Under the pieces are notes generated by a model. The model saw only the letters and a list, made by a program, of their open reading frames with translations. It was not told the origin of the DNA and did not search any database. The translations under genes were made by a program, and so were the position numbers. This document shows, in pieces, positions 43,579 through 52,432 of a stretch of DNA of 64,000 nucleotides. The DNA is from Methanoperedens sp049303315 (GTDB lineage Archaea > Halobacteriota > Methanosarcinia > Methanosarcinales > Methanoperedenaceae). Each line of letters opens with the position of its first letter. The stretch's first letter is position 1. Location of the stretch: NCBI GenBank assembly GCA_049303315.1, contig JBAQMZ010000029.1:124001-188000 (forward strand), read 5' to 3'.

Positions 43579-43763
43579 ACGGCTTGGTAAGCCCCTTGTC
43601 CCACAGACTAATTTCGGCAAAGTTTTATATATTTTAAAAATAGTTATAAATTAAGATTTGAGGCTGTTTTAGCAGCAGCATTTACAGCAGTTAAAGTTTG
43701 TCTATTTCTGCGGTTATGTTTGCCCTTAACAGTTGATAATCGAAAGTTAAGGATGTGTAAATA

Positions 43764-43970
43764 GTGAAAGAATTTCAGGAAAGAAATGCTCCGGTAACTG
43801 CCGGGGAAACATATGACGTATCGATTGATGACATAGCAAAAGAAGGCGACGGCATTGCCAGGGTCGAGGGTTTTGTAATCTTTGTACCCGGGACAAAAGT
43901 CGGCGATAAAGTTAAAATCAAAGTAAGTAAAGTGATGCGAAAATTCGCAATTGCAGAGAAAGTAGAATAA
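43764..43970 (+). CDS. TRAM-domain protein
   Basis: A 68-residue single TRAM domain: AGETYDVSIDDIAKEGDGIARVEG then VIFVPGTKVGDKVKIKV, expected to bind RNA and, in related methanogens, shown to act as an RNA chaperone in cold response. The start is a GTG at 43764 (no ATG fits). A TATA box TTTTATATA at 43623-43631 implies an untranslated leader of about 110 bases, long for this genome and possibly regulatory. Confidence 0.88.
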   Translation: MKEFQERNAPVTAGETYDVSIDDIAKEGDGIARVEGFVIFVPGTKVGDKVKIKVSKVMRKFAIAEKVE

Positions 43971-44025
43971 ATTTTGTTTTTTCTACTTTTTTAGGTAGTA
44001 TCTTTTTACCATTTTTTATTTATTT

Positions 44026-44364
44026 TTACTTTTGGTTTTTTATACTGTTTTTTCTTATATCATTAAAAAAGTTCATGAGCGAATACTTTACGCGCTCAGG
44101 TTCTACATCGACTATCTCTTGACGTTCTTCTTCCGGAAAAATATTGAAAACCGAATATTTTCCCCAGCGTTTGACAGACGAGGACGTGTATCGCCCGTCC
44201 AGCAGCACCCTCACGCCGTAATCAAAAGGCGAGCGGACAACCCGTCCCAGCGCCTGTCTTACTTTCCTGATAGTCGGGATTTCAATCGCATAATCCCAGC
44301 CGTGCCCGAATTCAGCCTTGTAAGCAGATTCTACGGCGCGCATTCTGAAACAATTGACTAACAC
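44026..44364 (-). pseudogene. 3' fragment of an XPD-family helicase
   Basis: A 112-codon frame beginning in mid-domain at RMRAVESAYKAEFGHGWDYA. It carries helicase motif VI (VRQALGRVVRSPFDYG) and the conserved end KRWGKYSVFNIFPEEER, VDVEPERVKYSLMNFF. It corresponds to about residues 660-830 of the helicase at 44529-47465, but lacks a block of about 110 residues present there. Without motifs I-V it cannot be a helicase. It looks like the tail of the original gene left after replacement. Confidence 0.8.
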
Positions 44365-44500
44365 AATCTTGAAATTTTATCAATCACACCATCTAAATTA
44401 TTTTCAATCATTGCAGCAGGAAATCGTCTTATATTCCAACCATCAATTCGCAGATGAGCATCGCGTAAACTTTCCTCCTCTATTCTATTAATTTTATCCC
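44358..44500 (-). pseudogene. C-terminal relic of a DUF559/Vsr-like endonuclease
   Basis: The minus-strand frame ending with TAG at 44360-44358 reads INRIEEESLRDAHLRIDGWN, then RRFPAAMIENNL and DGVIDKISRLC. The pattern R-D-x2-L-x3-G-W-x-V/I-x-R-F-x5-I-x2-N is that of the DUF559/very-short-patch-repair-like nuclease C-terminus. The catalytic N-terminal part is missing. It lies wedged between the two helicase sequences, and its last codons overlap the helicase fragment's start by 7 bases. Confidence 0.5.
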
Positions 44501-44504
44501 AATA

Positions 44505-44524
44505 CCCCGCAGCTTGCTGTGGGG
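44505..44524 (+). repeat. 9-bp hairpin beside the helicase stop
   Basis: CCCCGCAGC, TT, GCTGTGGGG: a near-perfect palindrome that forms a 9-pair stem with one G-U pair when read on the plus strand, followed by AGCTTCATT. Such hairpins are typical of REP-like or IS200/IS605-type element ends. It sits at the junction between the helicase stop and the nuclease relic, a likely recombination scar. Confidence 0.45.
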
Positions 44525-44528
44525 AGCT

Positions 44529-47465
44529 TCATTGAGTAGGGATATTTATTAATTCAGAACTAAAACTTTTATCAATTTCATTGATACGCTTTTCATATTC
44601 AAATAACTGTTTTTTCAAGTTTAAAATTTGATCTTTGCTTTGACTTAGTATCTTTTTTTCGTTTTCAATATCGCGTCTAAGCTCAGAATCTTTAAGTTTA
44701 AGAGGTTCTAATTCTTTTTCTTTAATTTCTATAATGCATTGTAATTCAGATGAACTCTTCCCTATTAACCCTAATCTTTCTGCTTGTTTTTCGATAGATG
44801 GATAGTGATTAATTATTTTAAGATTGGCGCTGTATAAACGAGTGGAGTTAATATTACGAATTATATCCCCTAATTGGTTTTGCATTTTAATTAATTCTTC
44901 TTCCATTATTTTTATTTTATTTTGTTGATTTCCACTGTCGTTATTGATTTTTTCTATTTGTTGTTTACATTTTTCATATTCAATCTGAATAGTTTGTTTT
45001 TCTTTCCTTAATTTTTCCTCAAACTCTTCTTGATGTTTTGCTTTTTCGTTGACATTTATTTTTCGTATATCTTTAAAAAAGTTCATCAGTGAATACTTCA
45101 CCCGATCAGGTTCTATATCTACAAACTCTTCACGTTCTTCCCTTGGAAAAAATTTCAATACCGAATCCCAACGACTTATCATCAAAGTTGTGTTTACTTC
45201 ATCCACAGCAAACTCTTGCATCTTTTTCCCTTTACCTTCAAGAAATGCCTTAGTTTTTTTTTCGTTTAATTTAAAAAAATAAATATCTTTACCATCAAAT
45301 ATTTGAAGAACATTTATATTCAGTTTATTGATATTTCCAGGTCGTTCTAATTTCAGATAGTTGTTTTGTTTTAAAAAATCAAGGAATTTCTCGTCACATT
45401 TTCCAGGAATTTCATTCCAATTGATTTCGCATATTGTATGAGTTGAATATCTTTCATCAATTAATATTCTGGCGCCGTAATCAGTAGGTGACCGAACAAC
45501 ACGCCCCATCGCTTGCCTCACCTTCATGATTGTCGGGGTCACTATCGCATAATCCCAACCGTGCCCGTACTCAGCTTCGTATGCAGATTCGATAGCACGC
45601 ATCCTGTCATTTAGGGCAGGAAAGCCCACGCCGACTATGACAACTGTGCGACACCTGCCGTTTTTATAATCTACTCCTTCCGTGAGCGTACCCCATATAT
45701 ATGACATTAGCACAGCTTTCTTTCCTTCTTCCCCGATCCTAAAAAATTTATCACGGATATTCTGTGATGATACGCCAATTTCATCAAGAAATATAGGGGC
45801 ATCACATCTAATCAAGTTCTTATACTGGGAGGCTTCAGAAAAACTTGGAAAAAAGATAAGAACATTACCATCAGTATGTTCAATTATTTCATTTAAGAGG
45901 TTCGTGATACGCTCTTTTGTCTGCGGGCTGCCCCTCTCTTTTTTAAAAAGTGGTGGAACAGAAACCGCGAGAGTTAGACGCCTTTCCTTAGGAAAAGTAA
46001 GCTCGAATGCACGTTCACATGTCTCTCGTGTAATTCCGAGTGTTCGTTTTACATTCTCAAAAGGCGTAATAGTTGCCGACATAAGAATTGAAGCATAAAC
46101 TGAATTAATTAGTGGCGCAGTGACTATCTTGGGGATACAAGTGAATAATTCAAGCCTTCCATAGATTTCCTTGTTCAGACAGCTCACACTCAAAATTGGG
46201 TAATAGCTCAGGTCATTTGAGAATTTCATATAATCCGACAGGAAGATAGCAGCTTTCAATGCTTGGGACACTTTTTTTTTCTTACTTTTGCCTTCGTTAA
46301 ATTCTTTTTCATATGAAGCATCGACTTTCAAACCGAAACTCCTCATATTTTCGATTATATCAATGTGTTTTTTGATCCCTGCCTTATTAAGCGCCGCAAT
46401 AAGTTTATTCTTAAACATATCCTCACGTTCTTCAGGATCTGCTATTCGTATGTCATACCAGTTCTCACCTACCTTTTCACGATCGCCAAAATTCTTATCA
46501 AGTATCTGGTTATATGTGGATTTTAAAGTATCAAGTAGTATTTGTAAAAATTTTTCAACGCCTTCTCCAGGGATTGCTTCAATGTAAGATTCAAACTCAT
46601 CAAGAGCCTTTCCTATCTCACGTTCAGAAAGCGTCCTCGATGAATGAGAACGTGCGGACGATTCAAGATTATGCGTTTCATCACAGATTAATATAATGCC
46701 ATCGAGCTCCCTTTCCATCCAGCCTAATATATTTGCGCGGATGTCTTCATTGAGAAAATGATGATAATTGCATATTAAGAGATCAGCTTCTTTCATGTAT
46801 CTTTTTAAAAGTTCATATCCGCAGCTATCATTTGATAATGCCCAGTCTGCGACTTCTTCAGGCGTGCGCACACCTGAAAACAGCCATGTACGAAAGTCAA
46901 TGCTATCGTTTTTCAATATTTCAAGCAGCATGTCACATGATTTCTTGCGCAGGTCATGTATCTCCAGTTCGTTTTTATCGGATTCATGGCTCAATTCCCT
47001 CTGGTCATCGATCAAACCTGTTTCTTTTGTCCTTTTTAATTTATCTTTTACGGATTGTATCTCGTTCTTTAGATGAGTCTGTTCTTTTTCCTTCTCGATA
47101 AGTTTGTAGGTATTCTCACGAAGCAGGCTGCATGTGTCATAATCCATATCCTGCTTCGGGCACATCAGCATTTTACCTTTGAGGACTACCACTTTAATGT
47201 CTGCCTGTTTTCTTATTTCCCTCGCCTCTTCTATGAACTGTGCCATCTGTTGGTGGACATTAGTGGCAATTACCACCGTCTTTTTCTCCGATTTTGCGAT
47301 ATGGAGGGCGGGCGCAAGAGCGCTCAGGGTCTTTCCTGTCCCGCATGCCCCTTCGAACAGCACGACCTGTTTCTTTACCAGGGCCTCATGGATGGCGTCC
47401 ATCGCTTCAATCTGGTTGGGATAATATGAGTTCTTTGGAAAATAGCGAAGGTAGTCCCTTTTCAT
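44529..47465 (-). CDS. Large XPD/DinG-family DNA helicase with coiled-coil extension
   Basis: A 978-residue superfamily 2 iron-sulfur-type helicase. Motifs: Walker A EGACGTGKTLSAL (residues about 38-50), cysteines of the Fe-S domain in MLMCPKQDMDYDTCSLL and the later DSCGYEL/LLICNYHHF region, DEAH-type ICDETHN, and motif VI VRQAMGRVVRSP. It is 250-350 residues longer than ordinary archaeal XPD. The extra length comes from a charged coiled coil inserted in the Fe-S region, a block of about 110 residues after motif VI, and a C-terminal coiled coil of about 180 residues. Probably a divergent, acquired version; the role may be repair or defence. Confidence 0.85.
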   Translation of the reverse strand: MKRDYLRYFPKNSYYPNQIEAMDAIHEALVKKQVVLFEGACGTGKTLSALAPALHIAKSEKKTVVIATNVHQQMAQFIEEAREIRKQADIKVVVLKGKMLMCPKQDMDYDTCSLLRENTYKLIEKEKEQTHLKNEIQSVKDKLKRTKETGLIDDQRELSHESDKNELEIHDLRKKSCDMLLEILKNDSIDFRTWLFSGVRTPEEVADWALSNDSCGYELLKRYMKEADLLICNYHHFLNEDIRANILGWMERELDGIILICDETHNLESSARSHSSRTLSEREIGKALDEFESYIEAIPGEGVEKFLQILLDTLKSTYNQILDKNFGDREKVGENWYDIRIADPEEREDMFKNKLIAALNKAGIKKHIDIIENMRSFGLKVDASYEKEFNEGKSKKKKVSQALKAAIFLSDYMKFSNDLSYYPILSVSCLNKEIYGRLELFTCIPKIVTAPLINSVYASILMSATITPFENVKRTLGITRETCERAFELTFPKERRLTLAVSVPPLFKKERGSPQTKERITNLLNEIIEHTDGNVLIFFPSFSEASQYKNLIRCDAPIFLDEIGVSSQNIRDKFFRIGEEGKKAVLMSYIWGTLTEGVDYKNGRCRTVVIVGVGFPALNDRMRAIESAYEAEYGHGWDYAIVTPTIMKVRQAMGRVVRSPTDYGARILIDERYSTHTICEINWNEIPGKCDEKFLDFLKQNNYLKLERPGNINKLNINVLQIFDGKDIYFFKLNEKKTKAFLEGKGKKMQEFAVDEVNTTLMISRWDSVLKFFPREEREEFVDIEPDRVKYSLMNFFKDIRKINVNEKAKHQEEFEEKLRKEKQTIQIEYEKCKQQIEKINNDSGNQQNKIKIMEEELIKMQNQLGDIIRNINSTRLYSANLKIINHYPSIEKQAERLGLIGKSSSELQCIIEIKEKELEPLKLKDSELRRDIENEKKILSQSKDQILNLKKQLFEYEKRINEIDKSFSSELINIPTQ

Positions 47466-47532
47466 CGGCGACTATAAGATTTGACATGATATAAACAGTG
47501 CGATTGGTTAAAATGACTATTCAAACCCATAT

Positions 47533-47549
47533 AGTACTACTTTAGTACT
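47533..47549. promoter_or_regulatory. Paired AGTACT sites between helicase and fwd region
   Basis: AGTACT occurs at 47533-47538 and 47544-47549, 11 bp apart, inside the direct repeat TAGTACTACTT/TAGTACTACTA. It lies about 20 bases upstream of a TATA-like TTTTTATATTGG (47566-47577) that precedes the DUF356-like gene. It is a plausible regulator site for that gene or for the divergent helicase. Confidence 0.4.
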
Positions 47550-47632
47550 ACTATATTATCACCACTTTTTATATTGGTGTTACCACCTCATTTGGTTAAT
47601 AAAAATGGACTCAGATAAAAAAGGGGGAAAAT

Positions 47633-48025
47633 ATGAATTCAATGGCTGTGGTTAGGGCCGACGATGCGGCTAAAGTAAGAATAGCACTCTACGATTTAGT
47701 GCGATATGGTCACATGACTTTTGCTGACCATGCAAGAAAACTGGAACCGACTTTTGCAGATAATATCCTGGTGCATATTATGAAAAGCCCGTTAAAAGCA
47801 TGCTGTTCGGCGGCTGCGATAGTACCGCTTGAAGACGCACCAAGCATGGCAATCGGCAGGCTTCGGAAAATCCATCCACCAGCGCATGTCATAATCGTAA
47901 GTCCAAGGCATGAAATCTATCACGAACTGGTTAATTACGTGGATATATTGCCTGAAATAGACCTGACATTCGAACCCGGCGCCGAGCCGGAAACTATCCA
48001 GCAGACGGCTGAAGCGCAGGTATAA
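47633..48025 (+). CDS. DUF356-like methanogen protein
   Basis: A 130-residue protein with VRADDAAKVRIALYDLVRYG at the start, CCSAAAIVPLEDAPSMAIGRL in the middle and the family-like motif RKIHPPAHVIIVSPRHE. This resembles DUF356, a family known mainly from methanogenic archaea and without assigned function. AAGGGGGAAA precedes the ATG at 47633. It stands 141 bases upstream of fwdD on the same strand, which suggests but does not prove a link to C1 metabolism. Confidence 0.65.
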   Translation: MNSMAVVRADDAAKVRIALYDLVRYGHMTFADHARKLEPTFADNILVHIMKSPLKACCSAAAIVPLEDAPSMAIGRLRKIHPPAHVIIVSPRHEIYHELVNYVDILPEIDLTFEPGAEPETIQQTAEAQV

Positions 48026-48166
48026 TAATAGCATTAATATTAATTTATTTTTTATTTCTTTTTGTTGTTTTGTTTATTCTGTTCTTGTGTCATTAATCGA
48101 ACAAAAGCACATACTTTTTAAATATGGACGTAATTAACGACAATAACATTAAAAAGAGGGTTTCAG

Positions 48167-48541
48167 ATGACATTGAAAGTAACACTGATAACAGGACGGA
48201 CAATCAATCAGGGAGCAAATCTTGAAAATAAGACCTCTTCTGATTATCAGGAAGCAACGGCATATTGTGAATTGAACTCAAAAGATATAGGGGTTCTGGG
48301 TAAACAGGGGGAAAAAGTGAAGGTTAAAACAAAGCATGGGGAAGTAGTTGTGAAATTGAAGGAAAACAATGGCAACCCTGATGGGCTGGCGTTCATCCCG
48401 ATGGGTCCCTGGGCCAATGCAGTGGTTGACCCGGATACAAAAGGCTGCGGGATGCCCGGCTTCAAAGGGGTTCCGGCTGAAATCGAGGTTACGAATGATA
48501 AGATATTGTTAATGAAAGAACTTTTTGCGAGGTATAAGTAA
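48167..48541 (+). CDS. fwdD: Formylmethanofuran dehydrogenase subunit D
   Basis: A 124-residue molybdopterin-dinucleotide-binding domain that completes the active-site pterin pocket of FwdB: LITGRTINQGANLENK, then LAFIPMGPWANAVVDPDTKG and GMPGFKGVPAEIEVT. GAGGG lies before the ATG, and a TATA-like CTTTTTAAATATGG at 48112-48125 is the probable operon promoter. It shares 1 base with fwdB (TAATG). Confidence 0.93.
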   Translation: MTLKVTLITGRTINQGANLENKTSSDYQEATAYCELNSKDIGVLGKQGEKVKVKTKHGEVVVKLKENNGNPDGLAFIPMGPWANAVVDPDTKGCGMPGFKGVPAEIEVTNDKILLMKELFARYK

Positions 48542-49842
48542 TGGCGACTGTAATAACCGATGCGCTTTGCCCTTTTTGCGGCTGCGTGTGCGATGATCTT
48601 ACCATCGTGACTGAAAATAACAAAATAATCGAAGCAAAACATGCATGCAAACTCGGTGCTGCAAAAATCATGGGGCATCACAGGATAAAAGCTCCGATGA
48701 TGAGGAAAGATAAACATTCCGATTTCAAAGAAGTATCTTACGATGAAGCCATAAACGAAGCCGCAGCGATACTTGCCCGGTCAAAGAGACCTCTTTTGTA
48801 CGGATGGGCTTCAGCCCTGTGCGAAGTCCATAAAAAGGGCATTCTTCTTGCCGAGGAACTGGGAGCAATCATAGATAATACAGCCACCGTATGCCATGGA
48901 CCGTCCACGCTTGCGGTTCATGAAAAGGGTCTTCCTACATCGACTCTCGGCCAGATCAAGAACCGCGCTGACGTTGTGGTATTCTGGGGCAGCAACCCGG
49001 TACAGGCGCACCCAAGGCACATGGGGCGTTATTCTGTTTTCGCAAAGGGATTTTTTTCGGAAAAAGGACGCAAAGGGCGAAAAATAATTGTCGTTGATGT
49101 ACGAAAAACCGATACCGCCAACGTAGCCGATGAATACATACAGGTGGCGCAGGGCAGCGATTACCTTGTATTATCCGCTCTTCGCGCCATACTTTCAGGG
49201 CATGCGGATGTCGTCCCCGCAGCCGTAGGCGGCGTTTCGAAGGAACAGCTTTCAAAACTTGTGGATACGATGAAAACCGCAAGATTCGGCGCTGTTTTCT
49301 TCGGTATGGGGCTTACCCAGAGCCAGGGCAGGTATAAGAACATCGATAATGCAATTTCTTTGATAACTGAATTGAACTCGTTCACAAAATATGTAATCAT
49401 GCCCATGCGCGGACATTACAATGTCACAGGCTTCGGGCAGGTCTGTTCGTGGGAGACAGGTTTTGCCACTGCGGTGGATTTTTCACGCGGCGCCCCGTAT
49501 TATAATCCCGGCGAGACCGCGGCGAATGATTTGCTAATGAGGAAAGAAACGGATGCAGCGATGATAATAGCGGGCGATGCTGGCGCTCATTTCCCCGCAG
49601 AATCGGTAAGGCACCTTGCAAAAATACCTGTAATCCAGGTTGACCCATACTGGAACCCCACGACTGAGGTCTCAAATGTGGTCATTCCCGTTGCAATCTG
49701 CGGCGTTGAGGTGGAAGGTACTGCATACAGGATGGATGGCGTATCCCTGCGCTTCCGGAAAATGATAGAGCCAACACATCCTACGGATATTGAGATTCTT
49801 GAAAAAATAACTGAACGTATCAAAGAGATAAGGGGTGAATAA
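48541..49842 (+). CDS. fwdB: Formylmethanofuran dehydrogenase subunit B
   Basis: Catalytic subunit that reduces CO2 to formate (or oxidises it in reverse) at a tungsten/molybdenum bis-pterin centre. The 433 residues begin with a 4Fe-4S motif CPFCGCVCDDL and contain the metal-ligand Cys in TATVCHGPSTLA (cysteine, not selenocysteine). The FwdDBAC gene order with no FmdE/F is the tungsten-type arrangement of Methanosarcina. The remaining subunits (FwdF/G polyferredoxins) are not in this window. Confidence 0.93.
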   Translation: MATVITDALCPFCGCVCDDLTIVTENNKIIEAKHACKLGAAKIMGHHRIKAPMMRKDKHSDFKEVSYDEAINEAAAILARSKRPLLYGWASALCEVHKKGILLAEELGAIIDNTATVCHGPSTLAVHEKGLPTSTLGQIKNRADVVVFWGSNPVQAHPRHMGRYSVFAKGFFSEKGRKGRKIIVVDVRKTDTANVADEYIQVAQGSDYLVLSALRAILSGHADVVPAAVGGVSKEQLSKLVDTMKTARFGAVFFGMGLTQSQGRYKNIDNAISLITELNSFTKYVIMPMRGHYNVTGFGQVCSWETGFATAVDFSRGAPYYNPGETAANDLLMRKETDAAMIIAGDAGAHFPAESVRHLAKIPVIQVDPYWNPTTEVSNVVIPVAICGVEVEGTAYRMDGVSLRFRKMIEPTHPTDIEILEKITERIKEIRGE

Positions 49843-49844
49843 CC

Positions 49845-51557
49845 ATGGAACTTCTAATAAAAAACGGCGCCGTATATGACCCTTTTAACGGTATTGCGGG
49901 AGATAAAACCGATATTTCGATCAAAGACGGTAAAATCGTGGATAAGGTCAGCAGTTCGGCTTCCGTTATAGATGCCGGCGGAAGGCTGGTCATGCCTGGC
50001 GGAGTTGACGCCCATTCGCATATAGCCGGCGCAAAAGTGAACGTGGGAAGGATAATGCGCCCCGAGGATACGCGGTCGGGAATAAAGCCAAGGACAAAAA
50101 TCACAAGACCATATACCGGATATACTGTCCCGAATGTCTATGCCATGGGATACCGCTATGCTCAGATGGGTTATACCACGGTGTTCGAGGCTGCGCAGGC
50201 TATCATGAAAGCGCGGCATACACATGAGGAGTTAGAGGAGATTCCGATCATTGATAAGGGCGCTCTCACTCTTTTCGGGAGCAACTGGCCCACAATGGAT
50301 TATGTGCGTGAGAAGAATATGGATAAGCTTGCGGCTTATGTTGCATGGGGACTGCTTGCCTCGCGAGGGTTTGGTATAAAATGTGTGAACCCGGGGGGAG
50401 GCGAGATGTGGGGCTTTGGCAAGAACGTGACAGGTCTTGACGATGTTGTCCCGAATTTTGATGTTACGCCTGCACAGATTATCGTATCGTTAATGAAAGC
50501 CAATGAGATGCTGGGACTTCCGCATTCGGTGCATCTTCACTGCAACAACCTGGGGAAACCGGGCAACTACAAGACCACGCTTGCAAGCATGGAGCTTGCA
50601 AAACAGGTAAAGCCGAGCAAGGACAGGCAGGTTCTGCACGTTACACATATCACCTTCAATTGCTGGGGCGGAACGAACTGGGGGGATTTTGAATCCAAAG
50701 CCGATGAAATCGCAAATTACCTGAACAACAGCGAGAACGTGACCACAGATATGGGGCAGCTTATTTTTGGAAGCGCGACGACGATGACCGCCGATGGACC
50801 CGTCCAGTATGCAAACGCGAAATTATTGCATGCAAAATGGGCTAACGGCGATGTTGAGCTTGAAGATGCCTCAGGCGTTGTTCCAATATTCTATGCCAGG
50901 CAGGTCTCAATACATGCAATTATGTGGGCTATGGGACTTGAGCTTGCATTGCTAACGAAAGACCCGTATAAGGTCCTGCTGACCACAGACCACCCCAATG
51001 GCGGTCCTTTCGTGAATTATCCAGAGGTCATCGCACTTCTTATGAGCAATAAGAAACGGCAGGAAGAGATAAAAACGCTTCATGAAGCGGTTCATAAAAG
51101 GACAAAGATTCCGGGAATTGAGCGGGAACTTGACTTTAATGACATAGCGATAATGACAAGAGCCGCCCAGGCAAAGGTGCTGGGGCTCCTTGATACGAAA
51201 GGTCACCTTGGAGTCGGCGCAGACGCAGATATCGCCATATATGACATTAAACCCGACCAGATAGACCCGTCCGTGGAACACGCAAAGATAAAGAGCGCGT
51301 TCCAGTCAGCGGCTTACACTATAAAAGGCGGCGAGGTAGTCGTGAAAGACGGGCAGATTACAGCTACGCCCATGGGCAGGACATTCTGGGTAGATGCCAC
51401 TGTGCCTGAGGAGCAAACAGAAATCATGATGAAGGATATACGTATGAAATTCAAGAACTATTACTCAATCAACCTTGCGAACTATATGGTGCAGGATGCA
51501 TACGTCACGCATCCGAGAGTGGTAAAAGCCGGCGCAATCCCGGTTGAGGTGAGCTAA
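49845..51557 (+). CDS. fwdA: Formylmethanofuran dehydrogenase subunit A
   Basis: Amidohydrolase-fold subunit, 570 residues, that transfers formate to methanofuran after it passes through an internal channel. It shows DAHSHIAGAKVNVGR (the His-x-His metal site), HLHCNNLGKPGN, HVTHITFNCWGG and LTTDHPNGGPF. GGGGTGAATAACC before the ATG is a good ribosome site. Length and order are normal. Confidence 0.94.
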   Translation: MELLIKNGAVYDPFNGIAGDKTDISIKDGKIVDKVSSSASVIDAGGRLVMPGGVDAHSHIAGAKVNVGRIMRPEDTRSGIKPRTKITRPYTGYTVPNVYAMGYRYAQMGYTTVFEAAQAIMKARHTHEELEEIPIIDKGALTLFGSNWPTMDYVREKNMDKLAAYVAWGLLASRGFGIKCVNPGGGEMWGFGKNVTGLDDVVPNFDVTPAQIIVSLMKANEMLGLPHSVHLHCNNLGKPGNYKTTLASMELAKQVKPSKDRQVLHVTHITFNCWGGTNWGDFESKADEIANYLNNSENVTTDMGQLIFGSATTMTADGPVQYANAKLLHAKWANGDVELEDASGVVPIFYARQVSIHAIMWAMGLELALLTKDPYKVLLTTDHPNGGPFVNYPEVIALLMSNKKRQEEIKTLHEAVHKRTKIPGIERELDFNDIAIMTRAAQAKVLGLLDTKGHLGVGADADIAIYDIKPDQIDPSVEHAKIKSAFQSAAYTIKGGEVVVKDGQITATPMGRTFWVDATVPEEQTEIMMKDIRMKFKNYYSINLANYMVQDAYVTHPRVVKAGAIPVEVS

Positions 51558-51558
51558 C

Positions 51559-52317
51559 ATGCAGACAGTGACCATAAAACCTAAAAAGGAAATCAGGATT
51601 TCAGTCGAGGCTGAGAACATTTCTCCTGATAAATTCGCCGGCAAAACAGAAAAAGAAATACTATCCATGGAAGCATGGATGGGGAACCAGAAGACCACGC
51701 TCGGTGAGCTTTTCTCGGTGACGGTTGAAGGTTCTGGCTCTGCGGCTGACACCAAAATCGTTATGGAAGGCGATTTTTCCCGTATAAAGAGAATAGGGGA
51801 AGGCATGACTGCCGGCCTGATAATGATTAAAGGCAATGTGGATATGCATCTTGGCGCCAAAATGAGCGGCGGTAAAATATCCGTAACCGGGAATGTGGAT
51901 TCCTGGGCCGGCAGGGAGATGAAAGGCGGGGAGCTGATAATAGAAGGGAATGCCGGTTATTACCTCGGCGCAGGATACCGCGGAGAGACATGCGGCATGC
52001 GCGGCGGAAAGATAACCGTTCTTGGCAATACCCTTGACTTTTTGGGAGAGCACATGTGCGGCGGTGAGATTATCGTGAAAGGAAATGCGGGAATTTTACC
52101 CGGACTCAGCAACAACGGAGGGAAAATAGTCATCGAGGGCAATACAAGCCGCCCCGGCAGCGAGATGGCAAAAGGCACAATAATCGTCAATGGAACAGTG
52201 GATGAAATGATGCCTGTTTTCAAGGCCGAAGGCACGGAAGCCGTTGACGGCGTCACGTACAGGAAATATACGGGTGATGTAATAGTCAATGGCAAAGGTG
52301 TTCTTTACTTAAAATAA
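51559..52317 (+). CDS. fwdC: Formylmethanofuran dehydrogenase subunit C
   Basis: A 252-residue right-handed beta-helix subunit, related to the glutamate synthase C-terminal domain, with repeated G-x2-G-x3-G steps such as MSGGKISVTGNVDSWAGREM and KGGELIIEGNAGYYLG. It binds FwdA in the complex. It is the last gene of fwdDBAC; 115 bases follow before signal peptidase. Confidence 0.93.
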   Translation: MQTVTIKPKKEIRISVEAENISPDKFAGKTEKEILSMEAWMGNQKTTLGELFSVTVEGSGSAADTKIVMEGDFSRIKRIGEGMTAGLIMIKGNVDMHLGAKMSGGKISVTGNVDSWAGREMKGGELIIEGNAGYYLGAGYRGETCGMRGGKITVLGNTLDFLGEHMCGGEIIVKGNAGILPGLSNNGGKIVIEGNTSRPGSEMAKGTIIVNGTVDEMMPVFKAEGTEAVDGVTYRKYTGDVIVNGKGVLYLK

Positions 52318-52332
52318 TCATAAGAAAAAATG

Positions 52333-52348
52333 TTCGTATTAATACGAA
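52333..52348. promoter_or_regulatory. 16-bp perfect palindrome
   Basis: TTCGTATTAATACGAA is fully self-complementary. It lies 16 bases after the fwdC stop, overlaps the beginning of the AT-rich promoter region of the signal peptidase gene (TTATATACC just after it), and has the size of a dimeric repressor site. No copy was noticed elsewhere in the window. Confidence 0.45.
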
Positions 52349-52432
52349 TTATATACCGGGATTTATTTAAATATAATTAAAAATAATAAACAAAAAGTAT
52401 TTTAAGTATCAACAACAAACTATTAACTAAAT

